A DNA stretch of 55,598 bases from Clostridia bacterium (GTDB lineage Bacteria > Bacillota > Clostridia > Christensenellales > QALW01): NCBI GenBank assembly GCA_900769815.1, contig CAAGID010000028.1:1-55598 (forward strand). The letters run 5' to 3'. Below, piece by piece: positions 23,743-33,063 of this stretch. Within the stretch, counting starts at the first letter, position 1. Every line of letters begins with the position of its first letter. The notes beneath the pieces were generated by a model. The model ran no database searches, was not told where the DNA came from, and saw only the letters and a program-made list of their open reading frames with translations. Both the position numbers and the translations under genes were made by a program.

Positions 23743-24408
23743 TTACTTTTTTATTTTATTTAATGCTTCTTTTGCCGCTGCCTGCTCGGCACGCTTTTTA
23801 CTTGTGCCTACGCCCTTACCTAATGGCTTGCCGTTACAGAAAACCTGTGCAGTAAAGGTGGCGTTATGGGATGGGCCGTCAACGGAAAGAAGTTTATAAT
23901 CAATATCCACATTACCATTGCGGAATAAATATTCCTGCAAGGCAGTTTTATAATCAGAAGGTCTTTCTTTAGGGTCTTTTAAGGTTTCATCAAGTACTGA
24001 AAGAATAACCTTTTCAGCAGCAGAAAAACCGCCGTCAAGATACACTGCCGCAAAGAGTGCCTCAAGAGTATCTGATAAAACACTTGGCTTGTTGGCACCG
24101 CCAGATGCCTTTTCTCCGGCACCTAAAAGAATATGCTCAGAAAGCCCAATACGCTCCGCCGCCCCCGATAAAGGTTCTTCGGAAACAATAGATGCCCTCA
24201 ATCTAGTAAGTCTGCCCTCGTCATAATCTTCAAATTTATGATATATATAATTGCTTATTACGTTTTCAAGTACTGCATCGCCTAAAAACTCAAGGCGTTG
24301 ATTATGTTTTTCGTTATGCTCAGCACCGTAAGAGCAATGTGTAAGTGCATGCTTTAATAACCCTTTATCCTTAAAAACGTATCCTATTTTTTCTTCTAAT
24401 TCTCTCAT
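23743..24408 (-). CDS. rnc: Ribonuclease III
   Basis: Double-strand-specific endoribonuclease of 221 residues for rRNA precursor and mRNA processing. The signature RLEFLGDAVLENVIS (about residues 37-51) carries the catalytic Glu and Asp, the second acidic cluster is in SDTLEALFAAVYLDGG, and the C-terminal double-stranded RNA binding domain starts near DYKTALQEYLF and ends with KRAEQAAAKEAL. The ATG at 24408 gives the family start (RELEEKIGYVFKDKGLL). It has no Shine-Dalgarno sequence: a perfect 10-bp hairpin ends 12 bases before it. An in-frame TTG inside that hairpin is a less likely start. Confidence 0.95.
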   Translation of the reverse strand: MRELEEKIGYVFKDKGLLKHALTHCSYGAEHNEKHNQRLEFLGDAVLENVISNYIYHKFEDYDEGRLTRLRASIVSEEPLSGAAERIGLSEHILLGAGEKASGGANKPSVLSDTLEALFAAVYLDGGFSAAEKVILSVLDETLKDPKERPSDYKTALQEYLFRNGNVDIDYKLLSVDGPSHNATFTAQVFCNGKPLGKGVGTSKKRAEQAAAKEALNKIKK

Positions 24409-24420
24409 AAAACCGTATAA

Positions 24421-24444
24421 GCACAGGCTCAAAAGAGCCTGTGC
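24421..24444 (-). promoter_or_regulatory. Perfect hairpin between acpP and rnc
   Basis: GCACAGGCTC / GAGCCTGTGC, 10-bp GC-rich stem with a 4-base loop. It is not followed by a T run on the minus strand, so it is not a standard terminator. Its position directly before the rnc start suggests an RNA processing or translational control element. Confidence 0.65.
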
Positions 24445-24456
24445 GTCAATTCAAAG

Positions 24457-24684
24457 TCAATTCTTTTTTGCTTCTATGTACTTAACAATATCGCCTACTG
24501 TTTTAAGGTTTTCCATTTCATCTTCTTCAATTTCGATGCCGTGGTTTTCTTCAACCTCAAGTAATAGTGTTGCGATGTCCATTGAATCTGCTTTAAGATC
24601 CTCAATAAGATCACTTGCTTCGGTAATAGAAGCTGCATCAATACCTAAAAGCTCAGCTATCTGATTTCTTACCTCTTCAAACAT
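24457..24684 (-). CDS. acpP: Acyl carrier protein
   Basis: A 75-residue acidic carrier that holds growing fatty acyl chains on a 4'-phosphopantetheine arm attached to the Ser of ADSMD (about residue 38); most ACPs have DSLD. Helix II follows as IATLLLEVEENHGIEIEEDEM. A strong AGGAGG precedes the ATG. It follows plsX directly; the fabD/fabG genes seen between plsX and acpA in Bacillus are missing here. Confidence 0.95.
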   Translation of the reverse strand: MFEEVRNQIAELLGIDAASITEASDLIEDLKADSMDIATLLLEVEENHGIEIEEDEMENLKTVGDIVKYIEAKKN

Positions 24685-24722
24685 AGTTTTTTCCTCCTAA
24701 AATAATAAAATATAAAGACGAT

Positions 24723-25727
24723 TTATTCATTAACGGTCATATTGGGAATGTTTTCTTTAATAACTCCAACAATATCCGCCTGAACCATTTTAATTGCCTG
24801 CTCAATATTTGCGTGCATAGTATTAGCCTTTGATGAACCGTGACCTTTTATAACAACACCGTCAACACCTAAAAGAGGTGCTCCGCCGTATGCGTTATAA
24901 TCCATTGCTTTTTTAAGGTCTTTAAGTGCAGGCTTAAGTAATAATGCACCGATTTTTGTCCTTAACGACGACATAAAACTTTTCTTCATTGTGCCTATCA
25001 TGAAAGAAGCAAAACCTTCCATCCCTTTAAGCATAAGGTTTCCTGCAAAGCCGTCAGCAACCATAACGTCAACTCTGTCAACAAGATCTCTACCTTCGGC
25101 ATTACCGATAAAATTAACTAAATTCTGTCCTTTTATAAGTTCAAAAGATGCTTTGGTAAGCTCGTTCCCCTTGGTATTTTCAGTTCCTACGTTCGCAAGA
25201 CCTACACGGGGATTTTCAACACCTAAAACCTTTTCCATATAGATACTGCCCATTACTGCAAACTGTGCTAAATTTATGGGCTTACAATCCATATTTGCAC
25301 CGCAGTCAATAAGCATTGCACCATTTTGACCATTAGGCAGTACAGGTGCAAGTGCAGGACGGTTAATGCCCTTAATTCTGCCTAAACGAAGCTGAGCACA
25401 AGCAAGACAAGCTCCTGTTGAACCGCAAGTAATAAAGGCATCGCCCTTTTTTTCCTTTAAAAGCAACTGTCCCACTACCATAGAAGAATCCTTTTTCTTT
25501 CTGATTGCTTCAACGGGATGCTCCTCCATCGAAATAACCTCGGTGGCGTTAACAATTTCTACTTTTTCTTTATCAAAGGTATATTTGGAAAGTTCATCCT
25601 GAATTTTATCTTCAGGCCCCGTAAATACAACTGAAAAATCATTACGTTCATTTAGCTTTTCAATAGTACCTTTAACAATTTCATAAGGGGCGTTATCGCC
25701 GCCCATTGCATCAATAATAAGCTTCAT
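24723..25727 (-). CDS. plsX: Phosphate acyltransferase PlsX
   Basis: Converts acyl-ACP and phosphate to acyl-phosphate for PlsY in phospholipid synthesis. At 334 residues, it starts MKLIIDAMGGDNAPYEIVKG, the PlsX signature; further family stretches are AFITCGSTGACLA, GAMLIDCGANMDCKP, ANVGTENTKGNELTK, GNAEGRDL, VADGFAGNLMLKGMEG and GGAPLLGVDGVVIKGHGSS. AAGGTGAT precedes the ATG, 5 bases after pfkA. Confidence 0.96.
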   Translation of the reverse strand: MKLIIDAMGGDNAPYEIVKGTIEKLNERNDFSVVFTGPEDKIQDELSKYTFDKEKVEIVNATEVISMEEHPVEAIRKKKDSSMVVGQLLLKEKKGDAFITCGSTGACLACAQLRLGRIKGINRPALAPVLPNGQNGAMLIDCGANMDCKPINLAQFAVMGSIYMEKVLGVENPRVGLANVGTENTKGNELTKASFELIKGQNLVNFIGNAEGRDLVDRVDVMVADGFAGNLMLKGMEGFASFMIGTMKKSFMSSLRTKIGALLLKPALKDLKKAMDYNAYGGAPLLGVDGVVIKGHGSSKANTMHANIEQAIKMVQADIVGVIKENIPNMTVNE

Positions 25728-25732
25728 TTATA

Positions 25733-26698
25733 TCACCTTAAAAGAACTTCGGCAATGTCAAAAAGTTCTCTGTTAAATTCTTTTTTCATTTCGCAGGCTT
25801 CAATAATATCCATATCAAAAAGCTTATCGTTTTTTATACCTACGCATCTGCCGCCAATACCCTGTTTTACAAGGTTAATAGCATAAGAACCGAATCGGCT
25901 GGCAAGCAAGATGTCTCTTGCACTGGGTGAACCGCCGCGTTGAATATAGCCTAAAACAGTTGTTCTTGTATCCATACCCGTTCTCTTTTTAATTTCCTCA
26001 GCAACAGTAGCCCCTTTTGTGGCACCTTCAGCAACAACTACGATACCTGAAGTCTTGCCGGCTGCTTTACTTTGTTCAAGTCTGCCGCAAAGTCCCTCAA
26101 TGGACCATAAAAGCTCAGGCATAATAATATATTCAGCACCGCCGCAAAGACCTGCATAAAGAGCAAGATCACCGCATTTATTTCCCATAACTTCAATAAT
26201 GCTTACTCTATCGTGGCTTGCCATAGTATCACGGATTTTTGATATAGAGTCAACGACAGTATTTATTGCAGTATCAAAGCCTAAAGTATAATCGGTATAA
26301 GCAAGGTCATTATCAATAGTAGCAGGAATGCCAATAGCAGGGATACCAAGCTCTGTAAGTGCCTTACAGCCTCTGAATGAGCCGTCACCGCCTATTACAA
26401 CAACACCGCATATATTATTCTTTTTTATGTTTTCTAATGCTGTTTTCTGGCCTTCTTCAGTTTTGAATTCAAGGCATCTTGCAGTACGCAAAAGAGTTCC
26501 GCCTCGATTTATAATATTACCTACTGAACGTTTATCCATAGGTATCATTTCGTTTTCAATAAGACCGTTATAACCTCTGATAATGCCTACCATTTCAAAA
26601 CCTGAGGCAATGCCGTTACGCACAACTGAACGTATACAAGCGTTCATTCCCGGTGCGTCACCGCCGCTTGTAAGAACTGCAATTCTATTCTTCTCCAT
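25733..26698 (-). CDS. pfkA: ATP-dependent 6-phosphofructokinase
   Basis: Commits fructose 6-phosphate to glycolysis. At 321 residues, it starts RIAVLTSGGDAPGMNACIR (ATP-binding GGD) and includes VVIGGDGSFRG, GIPATIDNDLAYTDYTLGFDTA with the catalytic Asp, EVMGNKCGDLA, and GYIQRGGSPSARD near the C-terminus. Gly after GGD in the second motif (GGDGS) is typical of the ATP-dependent rather than the PPi-dependent enzyme. It follows dnaE, a widespread clostridial order. Confidence 0.96.
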   Translation of the reverse strand: MEKNRIAVLTSGGDAPGMNACIRSVVRNGIASGFEMVGIIRGYNGLIENEMIPMDKRSVGNIINRGGTLLRTARCLEFKTEEGQKTALENIKKNNICGVVVIGGDGSFRGCKALTELGIPAIGIPATIDNDLAYTDYTLGFDTAINTVVDSISKIRDTMASHDRVSIIEVMGNKCGDLALYAGLCGGAEYIIMPELLWSIEGLCGRLEQSKAAGKTSGIVVVAEGATKGATVAEEIKKRTGMDTRTTVLGYIQRGGSPSARDILLASRFGSYAINLVKQGIGGRCVGIKNDKLFDMDIIEACEMKKEFNRELFDIAEVLLR

Positions 26699-26728
26699 TT
26701 TCTTTATGCTCCTTATATGTTTCTAGTT

Positions 26729-26734
26729 ATTATA
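26729..26734 (-). promoter_or_regulatory. Probable extended -10 promoter for pfkA
   Basis: Minus-strand TGATATAAT (TGnTATAAT) about 30 bases before the pfkA ATG, in the dnaE-pfkA gap. No good -35 was found, consistent with an extended -10 promoter. It could drive pfkA-plsX-acpP-rnc-smc-ftsY. Confidence 0.5.
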
Positions 26735-26766
26735 TCATTTTTTATCTATTTTGGCTACGTTTTAAT

Positions 26767-29700
26767 TTACTTTTTAACGATTTTAACGTTTTCTTCGCCA
26801 AACATTTCTTTTAAAACGCCTATAATATTATCATCGTAACGTATTTTTACGCTCAATTCCTCTTTCAGACGTTCCTTTTCATAATAAAAAATCAGTTTTG
26901 CCTTACCCATAATATCATTTACCGTTGTGCGAAGCCTGCTTATAGCTGAATCATTTTTATCCTTAATTCGTATCCAGACTTCGACCTCAGAGATTTCCTC
27001 ATCCTCTGTTGCAGGCACAACGTTATTTATTAAAACGGTAGGCTGTTCTTCATCACGTATGCTTAGTTTACCCGTAACCGTTACAATATTATCTTCATAG
27101 ATAAATTTGCCCCATTTCTGAAGTGCCTGAGGAAAAATTAGACAGGTTATGGACGAATATAAATCTTCAACCGTAACAAAAGCCATCATTGAACCGCTTT
27201 TTGTTGCTTTTTTTCTGACAGACGTGATTATACCGATAAACTTCACGTCTTTATTATCAAGACGCATCATTTCATCAGAAATTACGCTTTCACCGTTTTC
27301 ATCGGTTTCTACACGTATTTCTGATAGATTAAATCCTAATTCCTTTACCTTATTGGTATATCTTTCCAACGGATGTCCGCTTAAATAAACGCCAAGCATT
27401 TCCTTTTCAAGGGCAAGGAATTGTAGACGCGGATATTCTTCAAGTGGCTTTATTGCTTGTACCTGAACTTCCTCAGCAATATTAAGGTCATCAAAAAGTG
27501 AAAGCTGACCTTCAAGACTGTTTTTTGCCCTATTTGCCGCACCGTCAAGAATAGCCTCAAAACTACTTAAAAGTGCCCTGCGGGTGTACTTTAAAAAATC
27601 GAAAGCACCTGCTTTTATCATACTTTCAACCATACGCTTATTGACATCGGACATATGAACGGTTCGTGTTGCAAAATCGTCAAGCGACGTAAAGCCACCC
27701 TTTTTGTTGCGTTCTTCCACTATCGAATTAACGCCTGAAATGCCAACGTTTTTAATTGCACTTAAGCCAAACCGAATAGCATTGCCTTCAACGGGAGAAA
27801 AGCCTGAAAGGCTCGTGTTTACGTCAGGCGGAAGAATTTTTATACCGTGTTCACGGCAATAGCCGATATATCTTGCCGTTTTATCTTCATCGCCTAAAAG
27901 TGAGTTAAGCATTGCTGCCATAAACTCAAGGGGATAATAACATTTCAAATATGCCGTTTGATATGCTACAACGGCATAAGCTGCAGCGTGTGATTTATTA
28001 AAGGCGTACTGAGCAAAAACTGCAATTTTATCAAATATTGCATTGGCAGTTTTTTCGTCAATACCGTTTCTTACTGCACCGGGCACCGTAATTTTGCCGT
28101 CTTCTTCAAGACCGTAAATAAATACCTGACGCTCAAACTCCATAGCCTTCTGGTCTTTTTTACTCATTGCGCGACGCATTATATCGCTTCTGCCTAAAGA
28201 ATAGCCTGCAACATCACGGACTATCTGCATAACCTGCTCCTGATACACCATACAGCCGTAGGTAACTTCAAGAACATTTTTCATTACCGGGTGCTGATAT
28301 TCTACTTTATCCGGATTTTCTTTGCCAAAAATATATTTGGGAATACTATCCATAGGACCGGGTCGGTAAAGGGCAATACCTGCTACAATATCTTCAAAAC
28401 AAGAGGGCTTAAGCTCTTTCATAAATGAACGCATACCGTTACTTTCAAGCTGAAATATACCGTCGCACTCGCCCATTCCTATAAGCTTATATACGTTTTG
28501 GTCATCAAAGCTTATTGATGAAAGGTCAGGCTTTTCGCCTATTCGTGCCTTAATGAAATCAAGTGTATCACGGATAACGGTAAGAGTTCTTAGGCCTAAA
28601 AAGTCCATTTTCAAAAGGCCTAACTGCTCAAGATATTTTGCAACATACTGTGTTGCAACCATTTCTCCGTTTACACATAAAGGAACGTAGGTATCTACGG
28701 GATTTTTTGATATAACAACACCTGCGGCGTGCGTAGAGGAATTTCGAGGAAGTCCTTCTAACTGCTTTGCAAGGTTAATAAGTTTTTCAACCTGAGGGTC
28801 AAGGCAGGCGTCACGTAATTCAGGGTTAACCTGGAGAGCCCTATCAATGGTAACATCAAGCTCTCTTGGAATCATTTTTGCAATTTTATCAACGTCAGCG
28901 TAAGGCATATTCAAAACTCTGCCTACGTCACGAATAACTGCACGGGCTTTCATTGTACCGAAGGTTGCTATCTGTGCAACGTGGTCTGCCCCGTACTTCC
29001 GTTTAACGTATTCGATAACCTCGCCTCTGCGTTCAAAGCAGAAATCAACGTCAAAGTCGGGCATACTTACACGCTCAGGGTTAAGGAATCTTTCAAAAAG
29101 AAGATTGTATTTTAAGGGGTCGATATTAGTAATTCCGATGGCGTAAGCAACAAGACTTCCTGCACCTGAGCCACGTCCCGGACCTACAATAATATCTATA
29201 CTTTTGGCGTAATTGATATAATCCCATACAATAAGATAATACTCAACGTAGCCCATACGCTTTATCATATTGTATTCGTAATCAAAACGCTCTTTTATTT
29301 CTTCTGTTACGTCAGGATACTTTTTATTTAAGCCTTCCATGCCTAATTTATATAAGTATTCCGCCGCGGTAAGTCCATCGGGAACCTCGTAATAAGGAAT
29401 ATGAATATTACCGAATTCAAAATCAAAATTGCATTTTTCTGCAATTTTTATAGTGTTTTCCAAAGATTCGGGAACGTTAGAGAAAATATCAGACATTTCC
29501 TCCTCTGTTTTTAAATAAAATTCTTCAGTAGAAAACCTCATTCTGTCGGGGTCTTCAAGAGTTTTGCCTGTTTGCACGCAAAGAAGAACATCGTGCATTT
29601 CAGCATCTTCCTTACGGATATAGTGAACGTCATTTGTTGCAACAAGAGGCAACTGAAGCTCACGGGCAAGCTTAATTAAAAGAGGAAGAATCTGCCTTTG

Positions 29701-30240
29701 TTCAGGAATATTATGGTCCTGAATTTCAATATAGAAATCATCAGGAAATATATTTTTGAGTCTTTGTGCAAGTTTTTTTGCTTCATCATAATTTCCGTTA
29801 AGCAGATACTGTGGAATGTCGCCTGCAAGACAGGCAGAAAGACAAACAAGTCCGCTTGAATATTTTTCAAGAAGGTCGTAATCAATACGTGGTTTATAGT
29901 AATAACCCTCGGTAAAAGCAAGGGATACAAGCTTAATTAAGTTTTGGTATCCTTCCTCATTTTTTGCCAGCAAAACAAGGTGTGCGTACTCCTTGTCCAC
30001 CTTACCTGCTTTATCAAAACGGCTTCTTGGTGCAACGTAAACTTCACAGCCCATAATAGGCTTGATACCGTGCTTATGTGCCGCCTTATAAAATTCAACT
30101 GCACCATACATTACACCGTGATCGGTTACGGCAATAGAGTCCATATTAAGTTCTTTGCATCTTAAAACAAGGTCTTCAATTCTTGAAGCACCGTCAAGAA
30201 GACTGTATTCAGTATGCGTATGAAGATGAACGAATCCCAT
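26767..30240 (-). CDS. dnaE: DNA polymerase III alpha subunit DnaE
   Basis: Family C replicative polymerase, 1157 residues, E. coli DnaE-like or DnaE1 type. The N-terminal PHP domain begins FVHLHTHTEYSLLDGA and continues SIAVTDHGVMYG. The catalytic palm shows GPGRGSGAGSLVAYAIGI and PDFDVDF, with the metal-binding Asp pair, followed by the fingers. The C-terminal region holds a helix-hairpin-helix segment (LSAIKNVGISGVNSI) and an OB domain (KFIGIITSVRKKATKSGSMMAFVTVED). PolC-type exonuclease insertion is absent. In low-GC Firmicutes DnaE works with PolC in lagging-strand synthesis. It is 15 bases after whiA. Confidence 0.96.
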   Translation of the reverse strand: MGFVHLHTHTEYSLLDGASRIEDLVLRCKELNMDSIAVTDHGVMYGAVEFYKAAHKHGIKPIMGCEVYVAPRSRFDKAGKVDKEYAHLVLLAKNEEGYQNLIKLVSLAFTEGYYYKPRIDYDLLEKYSSGLVCLSACLAGDIPQYLLNGNYDEAKKLAQRLKNIFPDDFYIEIQDHNIPEQRQILPLLIKLARELQLPLVATNDVHYIRKEDAEMHDVLLCVQTGKTLEDPDRMRFSTEEFYLKTEEEMSDIFSNVPESLENTIKIAEKCNFDFEFGNIHIPYYEVPDGLTAAEYLYKLGMEGLNKKYPDVTEEIKERFDYEYNMIKRMGYVEYYLIVWDYINYAKSIDIIVGPGRGSGAGSLVAYAIGITNIDPLKYNLLFERFLNPERVSMPDFDVDFCFERRGEVIEYVKRKYGADHVAQIATFGTMKARAVIRDVGRVLNMPYADVDKIAKMIPRELDVTIDRALQVNPELRDACLDPQVEKLINLAKQLEGLPRNSSTHAAGVVISKNPVDTYVPLCVNGEMVATQYVAKYLEQLGLLKMDFLGLRTLTVIRDTLDFIKARIGEKPDLSSISFDDQNVYKLIGMGECDGIFQLESNGMRSFMKELKPSCFEDIVAGIALYRPGPMDSIPKYIFGKENPDKVEYQHPVMKNVLEVTYGCMVYQEQVMQIVRDVAGYSLGRSDIMRRAMSKKDQKAMEFERQVFIYGLEEDGKITVPGAVRNGIDEKTANAIFDKIAVFAQYAFNKSHAAAYAVVAYQTAYLKCYYPLEFMAAMLNSLLGDEDKTARYIGYCREHGIKILPPDVNTSLSGFSPVEGNAIRFGLSAIKNVGISGVNSIVEERNKKGGFTSLDDFATRTVHMSDVNKRMVESMIKAGAFDFLKYTRRALLSSFEAILDGAANRAKNSLEGQLSLFDDLNIAEEVQVQAIKPLEEYPRLQFLALEKEMLGVYLSGHPLERYTNKVKELGFNLSEIRVETDENGESVISDEMMRLDNKDVKFIGIITSVRKKATKSGSMMAFVTVEDLYSSITCLIFPQALQKWGKFIYEDNIVTVTGKLSIRDEEQPTVLINNVVPATEDEEISEVEVWIRIKDKNDSAISRLRTTVNDIMGKAKLIFYYEKERLKEELSVKIRYDDNIIGVLKEMFGEENVKIVKK

Positions 30241-30255
30241 TGCCTAATAACCTTT

Positions 30256-31185
30256 CTATAAATTTTCACGCATTTGGCGTATTTTAATGAATCGTTTATT
30301 TAATGCTGATTTTGTGGTGTTCCCGCTTATTTCAGCAAGCTCCTGCAGAGATGCTTCAGGATTATTAAGCCTTAAATCGCAAGCCTCTCTCAACGTTTTT
30401 GTAAGTTTTACTTTAGCCTCAAGCAAAGCGTTTATATCGTCAATCTGTCTTTGTGCCGCAGTAACGGCTTTATCTATATTTGCAACGATACAGTTACTTG
30501 AGCGGTTAAGCTGATTTTTTTTTGCTTTATTAACACTTATGCTTTCAAGCTGCATCATAGCATTGGTGGCACCCATAAAAATAAGAGTATCGGAAACGTA
30601 TTCAATTTGTTCAATATAAATTACGTTACGCTCTCTGCGTTCAATACATTTTGCCTGCATACCGTTTTCAAGCAGTTGCGAATATAAAAACTCGTTAAAC
30701 TCCCGATGTGAAAGAACAAACTCAAGACGATAACTTTTTTTAGGGTCACAAAGAACACCACAGCCTAAGAAAGCACCGCGGAGTGCTGCTTCAAAACAGC
30801 CTTCAGGCTCAAAAACCCTTTTATTTATTGTACCAAAGCTATAGTCCTCACATTCTCCTTTAAGGAGACCTATTTCAAACAATAACTGACCTTCAGGCGT
30901 ATCGGGAGTAATATCCATTCTAAAAACAGTATGTTTTTTAGGTTGATTTTTTTCAACTGCTCTGATTTCAGGCAAAGTTTTATATAATCTTTTCATTATA
31001 CTCGCTATACGCAAAATAACTTCTTCACTTTCACTGGAAAGCTGAAGTGAAAGTTTACCCCTACCGAGTTTTATATTGCCTGAAGAAAAGCTGAAAGCAG
31101 CAATTTCAGCAAGAAGATGGGTATCTTTTGTGAATTTACGTTTTGCAAGTTCAAGTCTTGTTAAAGTCGTGAAGGATTTTTCCAT
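30256..31185 (-). CDS. whiA: WhiA-family DNA-binding protein
   Basis: A 309-residue protein with an N-terminal degenerate LAGLIDADG-type domain (ALRGAFLGCGVLCDPKKSYRLEF) and a C-terminal helix-turn-helix (EASLQELAEISGNTTKSALNKRF). In Streptomyces it controls sporulation septation; in Bacillus it affects division and chromosome segregation. Its start overlaps the rapZ coding end by 25 bases and has GAGGGTGA upstream. The usual order rapZ-yvcK-whiA lacks yvcK here. Confidence 0.95.
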   Translation of the reverse strand: MEKSFTTLTRLELAKRKFTKDTHLLAEIAAFSFSSGNIKLGRGKLSLQLSSESEEVILRIASIMKRLYKTLPEIRAVEKNQPKKHTVFRMDITPDTPEGQLLFEIGLLKGECEDYSFGTINKRVFEPEGCFEAALRGAFLGCGVLCDPKKSYRLEFVLSHREFNEFLYSQLLENGMQAKCIERRERNVIYIEQIEYVSDTLIFMGATNAMMQLESISVNKAKKNQLNRSSNCIVANIDKAVTAAQRQIDDINALLEAKVKLTKTLREACDLRLNNPEASLQELAEISGNTTKSALNKRFIKIRQMRENL

Positions 31186-32048
31186 TTTTCACCCTCAAGC
31201 TCAAGATCTCTATGATCACATATCACTTCAAAGCCGTCTTCTTTCAGCTTTTGGGAAACCGCCTCTGCAATGGCAACCGATCTGTGAAAACCGCCCGTGC
31301 ATCCTATGGCATAAAAAAGCTCGTGCTTGCCCGATGCTGAATAATTGGGCAAGATATACTTTAACTGCCCGTATATCATTTCAACTGTTTTATTGAAATC
31401 ATCAAATCCCGAAAGATAATCAAGCACAACCTTTTCAAGACCGCAATGAGACCTTAATTCAGGCACGTTATAGGGATTAGGAAGATATCTTGCATCAAAC
31501 ATAAAATCGGCATCAACGGGCACTCCCCTTTTAAAACCAAAGGAAGATATATAAGTTTTTACGTTGCCTTCATTTCCGCTGCCGTAAAGACGTTCAATGG
31601 AAGCTTTTATATTTTTTGACTGCATCCTTGACGTATCAATCAAATAAGTTGAATGTTTCCTTATAGGTTCAAGAATTTCCATTTCCTTTTCGATACATTC
31701 AAGAAGGGTTCCGTATTCCTCCGCAAGGGGATGAATATGCCTTGTAAAATTATAGCGGTTTACAAGCTCATCCTTATCGCAGTTCAAAAACAATATATCA
31801 ACAGGATAATTGTTTTTGTCCATATAATCTAAAGAAGTTTCTAAAGCATTAAAGAAGCTTCTGCCACGAACATCAATTCCTACGGCAACTTTTGTAAATT
31901 CATTATTTCCTTGAAAACAAAGGTCTGCAAACTTGGTAAGAAGGATGCTTGGAAGGTTATCAACACAGAAAAATCCCATATTTTCAAGTATTTTAAGTGC
32001 TGTAGTTTTTCCTGCACCGGAAAGTCCCGTAACGATAACAAATTTCAA
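31161..32048 (-). CDS. rapZ: RNase adapter / nucleotide-binding protein RapZ (YvcJ)
   Basis: P-loop protein of 295 residues: GLSGAGKTTALKILENMGF at the N-terminus, then CVDNLPSILL, the Walker B-like LFLNCDKDEL and HPL, SFGFKRGVP and YAIGCTGGFHRSVAIAE. In E. coli it steers RNase E toward the GlmZ small RNA; in Firmicutes YvcJ hydrolyses GTP and affects competence, with RNA targets unclear. It lies between murB and whiA, tying it to cell-wall precursor genes by position. Confidence 0.95.
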   Translation of the reverse strand: MKFVIVTGLSGAGKTTALKILENMGFFCVDNLPSILLTKFADLCFQGNNEFTKVAVGIDVRGRSFFNALETSLDYMDKNNYPVDILFLNCDKDELVNRYNFTRHIHPLAEEYGTLLECIEKEMEILEPIRKHSTYLIDTSRMQSKNIKASIERLYGSGNEGNVKTYISSFGFKRGVPVDADFMFDARYLPNPYNVPELRSHCGLEKVVLDYLSGFDDFNKTVEMIYGQLKYILPNYSASGKHELFYAIGCTGGFHRSVAIAEAVSQKLKEDGFEVICDHRDLELEGEKWKNPSRL

Positions 32049-32069
32049 GTTTTATCCCTCCGTTTAATT

Positions 32070-32978
32070 TTATTCTTCGCCTATAATTATAATTTCAGGT
32101 TCAAGCATAGTATTATGCTCTATGTAAACCTTTTTTTGCACGTCTTTCAATAACGTAACAATATCTTTTGCCGTTGCATTGTCTTTATTTATAACAAAGC
32201 CTGCGTGTTTTTCAGAAACCTGTGCACCGCCTACTGTATAGCCTTTAAGTCCTGCAGAGTCAATCATTGCGGCGGCGTAGCCGTTAGCAGGACGTTTAAA
32301 TGCACTGCCTGCACTTGGATACTCAAGAGGCTGAGAATTTCTGCGTTTTTTAGAAAGCTCGCTCATATATGCTCTTATATCCTCGCCGTTACCTTTTGTA
32401 AGCTTAATTTTTGCTGACAAAACAAGCATATCTGTGTCAGTAAAAACGCTGTGTCTGTATGAAAAATCAAGTTCGGCATTATTAAAAGTTTTAACCGTTC
32501 CGTCCTTTAAAAGTGCCGTAGCCTCAATAATTACGTCCTTTAATTCGCCTTTATATGCACCTGCATTCATAACGATACCGCCACCTAACGTGCCAGGAAT
32601 GCCGGAAGCAAATTCAAAACCCGTTAACTGATTTTCAGCGGCAATAGCGGCAAGACGTGCCATAGTAATACCACATTCAGCACTTATCACTTCGCCATCC
32701 ACCTTAGTCTTTGCCATATTCTGACCAAATTTTATAACAGCACCACGTATACCGCCGTCAAGAACAAGCAAGTTAGAGCCATTGCCTATAAACGTAACAG
32801 GAACACTATATTCTTTTGCCTTATCTGTGATTTTCAAAAGCTCCTCAACTGTTCTGGGCTCGATAAGAATATCCGCATTTCCGCCTATTTTTAAGGTGGT
32901 ATATTCATTCATCGGTGCGTTTAAAATATAATCAAAACCGCTTTCTGCGACAAATTCCGTAAACTTACAAATGGACAT
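32070..32978 (-). CDS. murB: UDP-N-acetylenolpyruvoylglucosamine reductase MurB
   Basis: FAD and NADPH-dependent reductase that makes UDP-MurNAc for peptidoglycan. At 302 residues, it contains the FAD-binding stretches TTLKIGGNADILIEP and GNGSNLLVLDGGIRG, GFEFASGIPGTLGGGIVMNAGAY, the active-site Ser in PSAGSAFKRP and a C-terminal catalytic Glu in LEPEIIIIG. It is the type II enzyme usual in Firmicutes. It has a good GGGAGGGG site and heads the murB-rapZ-whiA-dnaE operon. Confidence 0.96.
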   Translation of the reverse strand: MSICKFTEFVAESGFDYILNAPMNEYTTLKIGGNADILIEPRTVEELLKITDKAKEYSVPVTFIGNGSNLLVLDGGIRGAVIKFGQNMAKTKVDGEVISAECGITMARLAAIAAENQLTGFEFASGIPGTLGGGIVMNAGAYKGELKDVIIEATALLKDGTVKTFNNAELDFSYRHSVFTDTDMLVLSAKIKLTKGNGEDIRAYMSELSKKRRNSQPLEYPSAGSAFKRPANGYAAAMIDSAGLKGYTVGGAQVSEKHAGFVINKDNATAKDIVTLLKDVQKKVYIEHNTMLEPEIIIIGEE

Positions 32979-33007
32979 ACTGCCCCTCCCACTATATACT
33001 CCGAAAT

Positions 33008-33036
33008 ATTATACCTTAAATTTCAAAAAATTTCAA
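33008..33036 (-). promoter_or_regulatory. Sigma-A promoter for murB-rapZ-whiA-dnaE
   Basis: Minus strand TTGAAA, 17 bases, TATAAT, about 30 bases before murB. Confidence 0.82.
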
Positions 33037-33063
33037 ATGTTTTTTAGCAAAATATCGTTCTTT

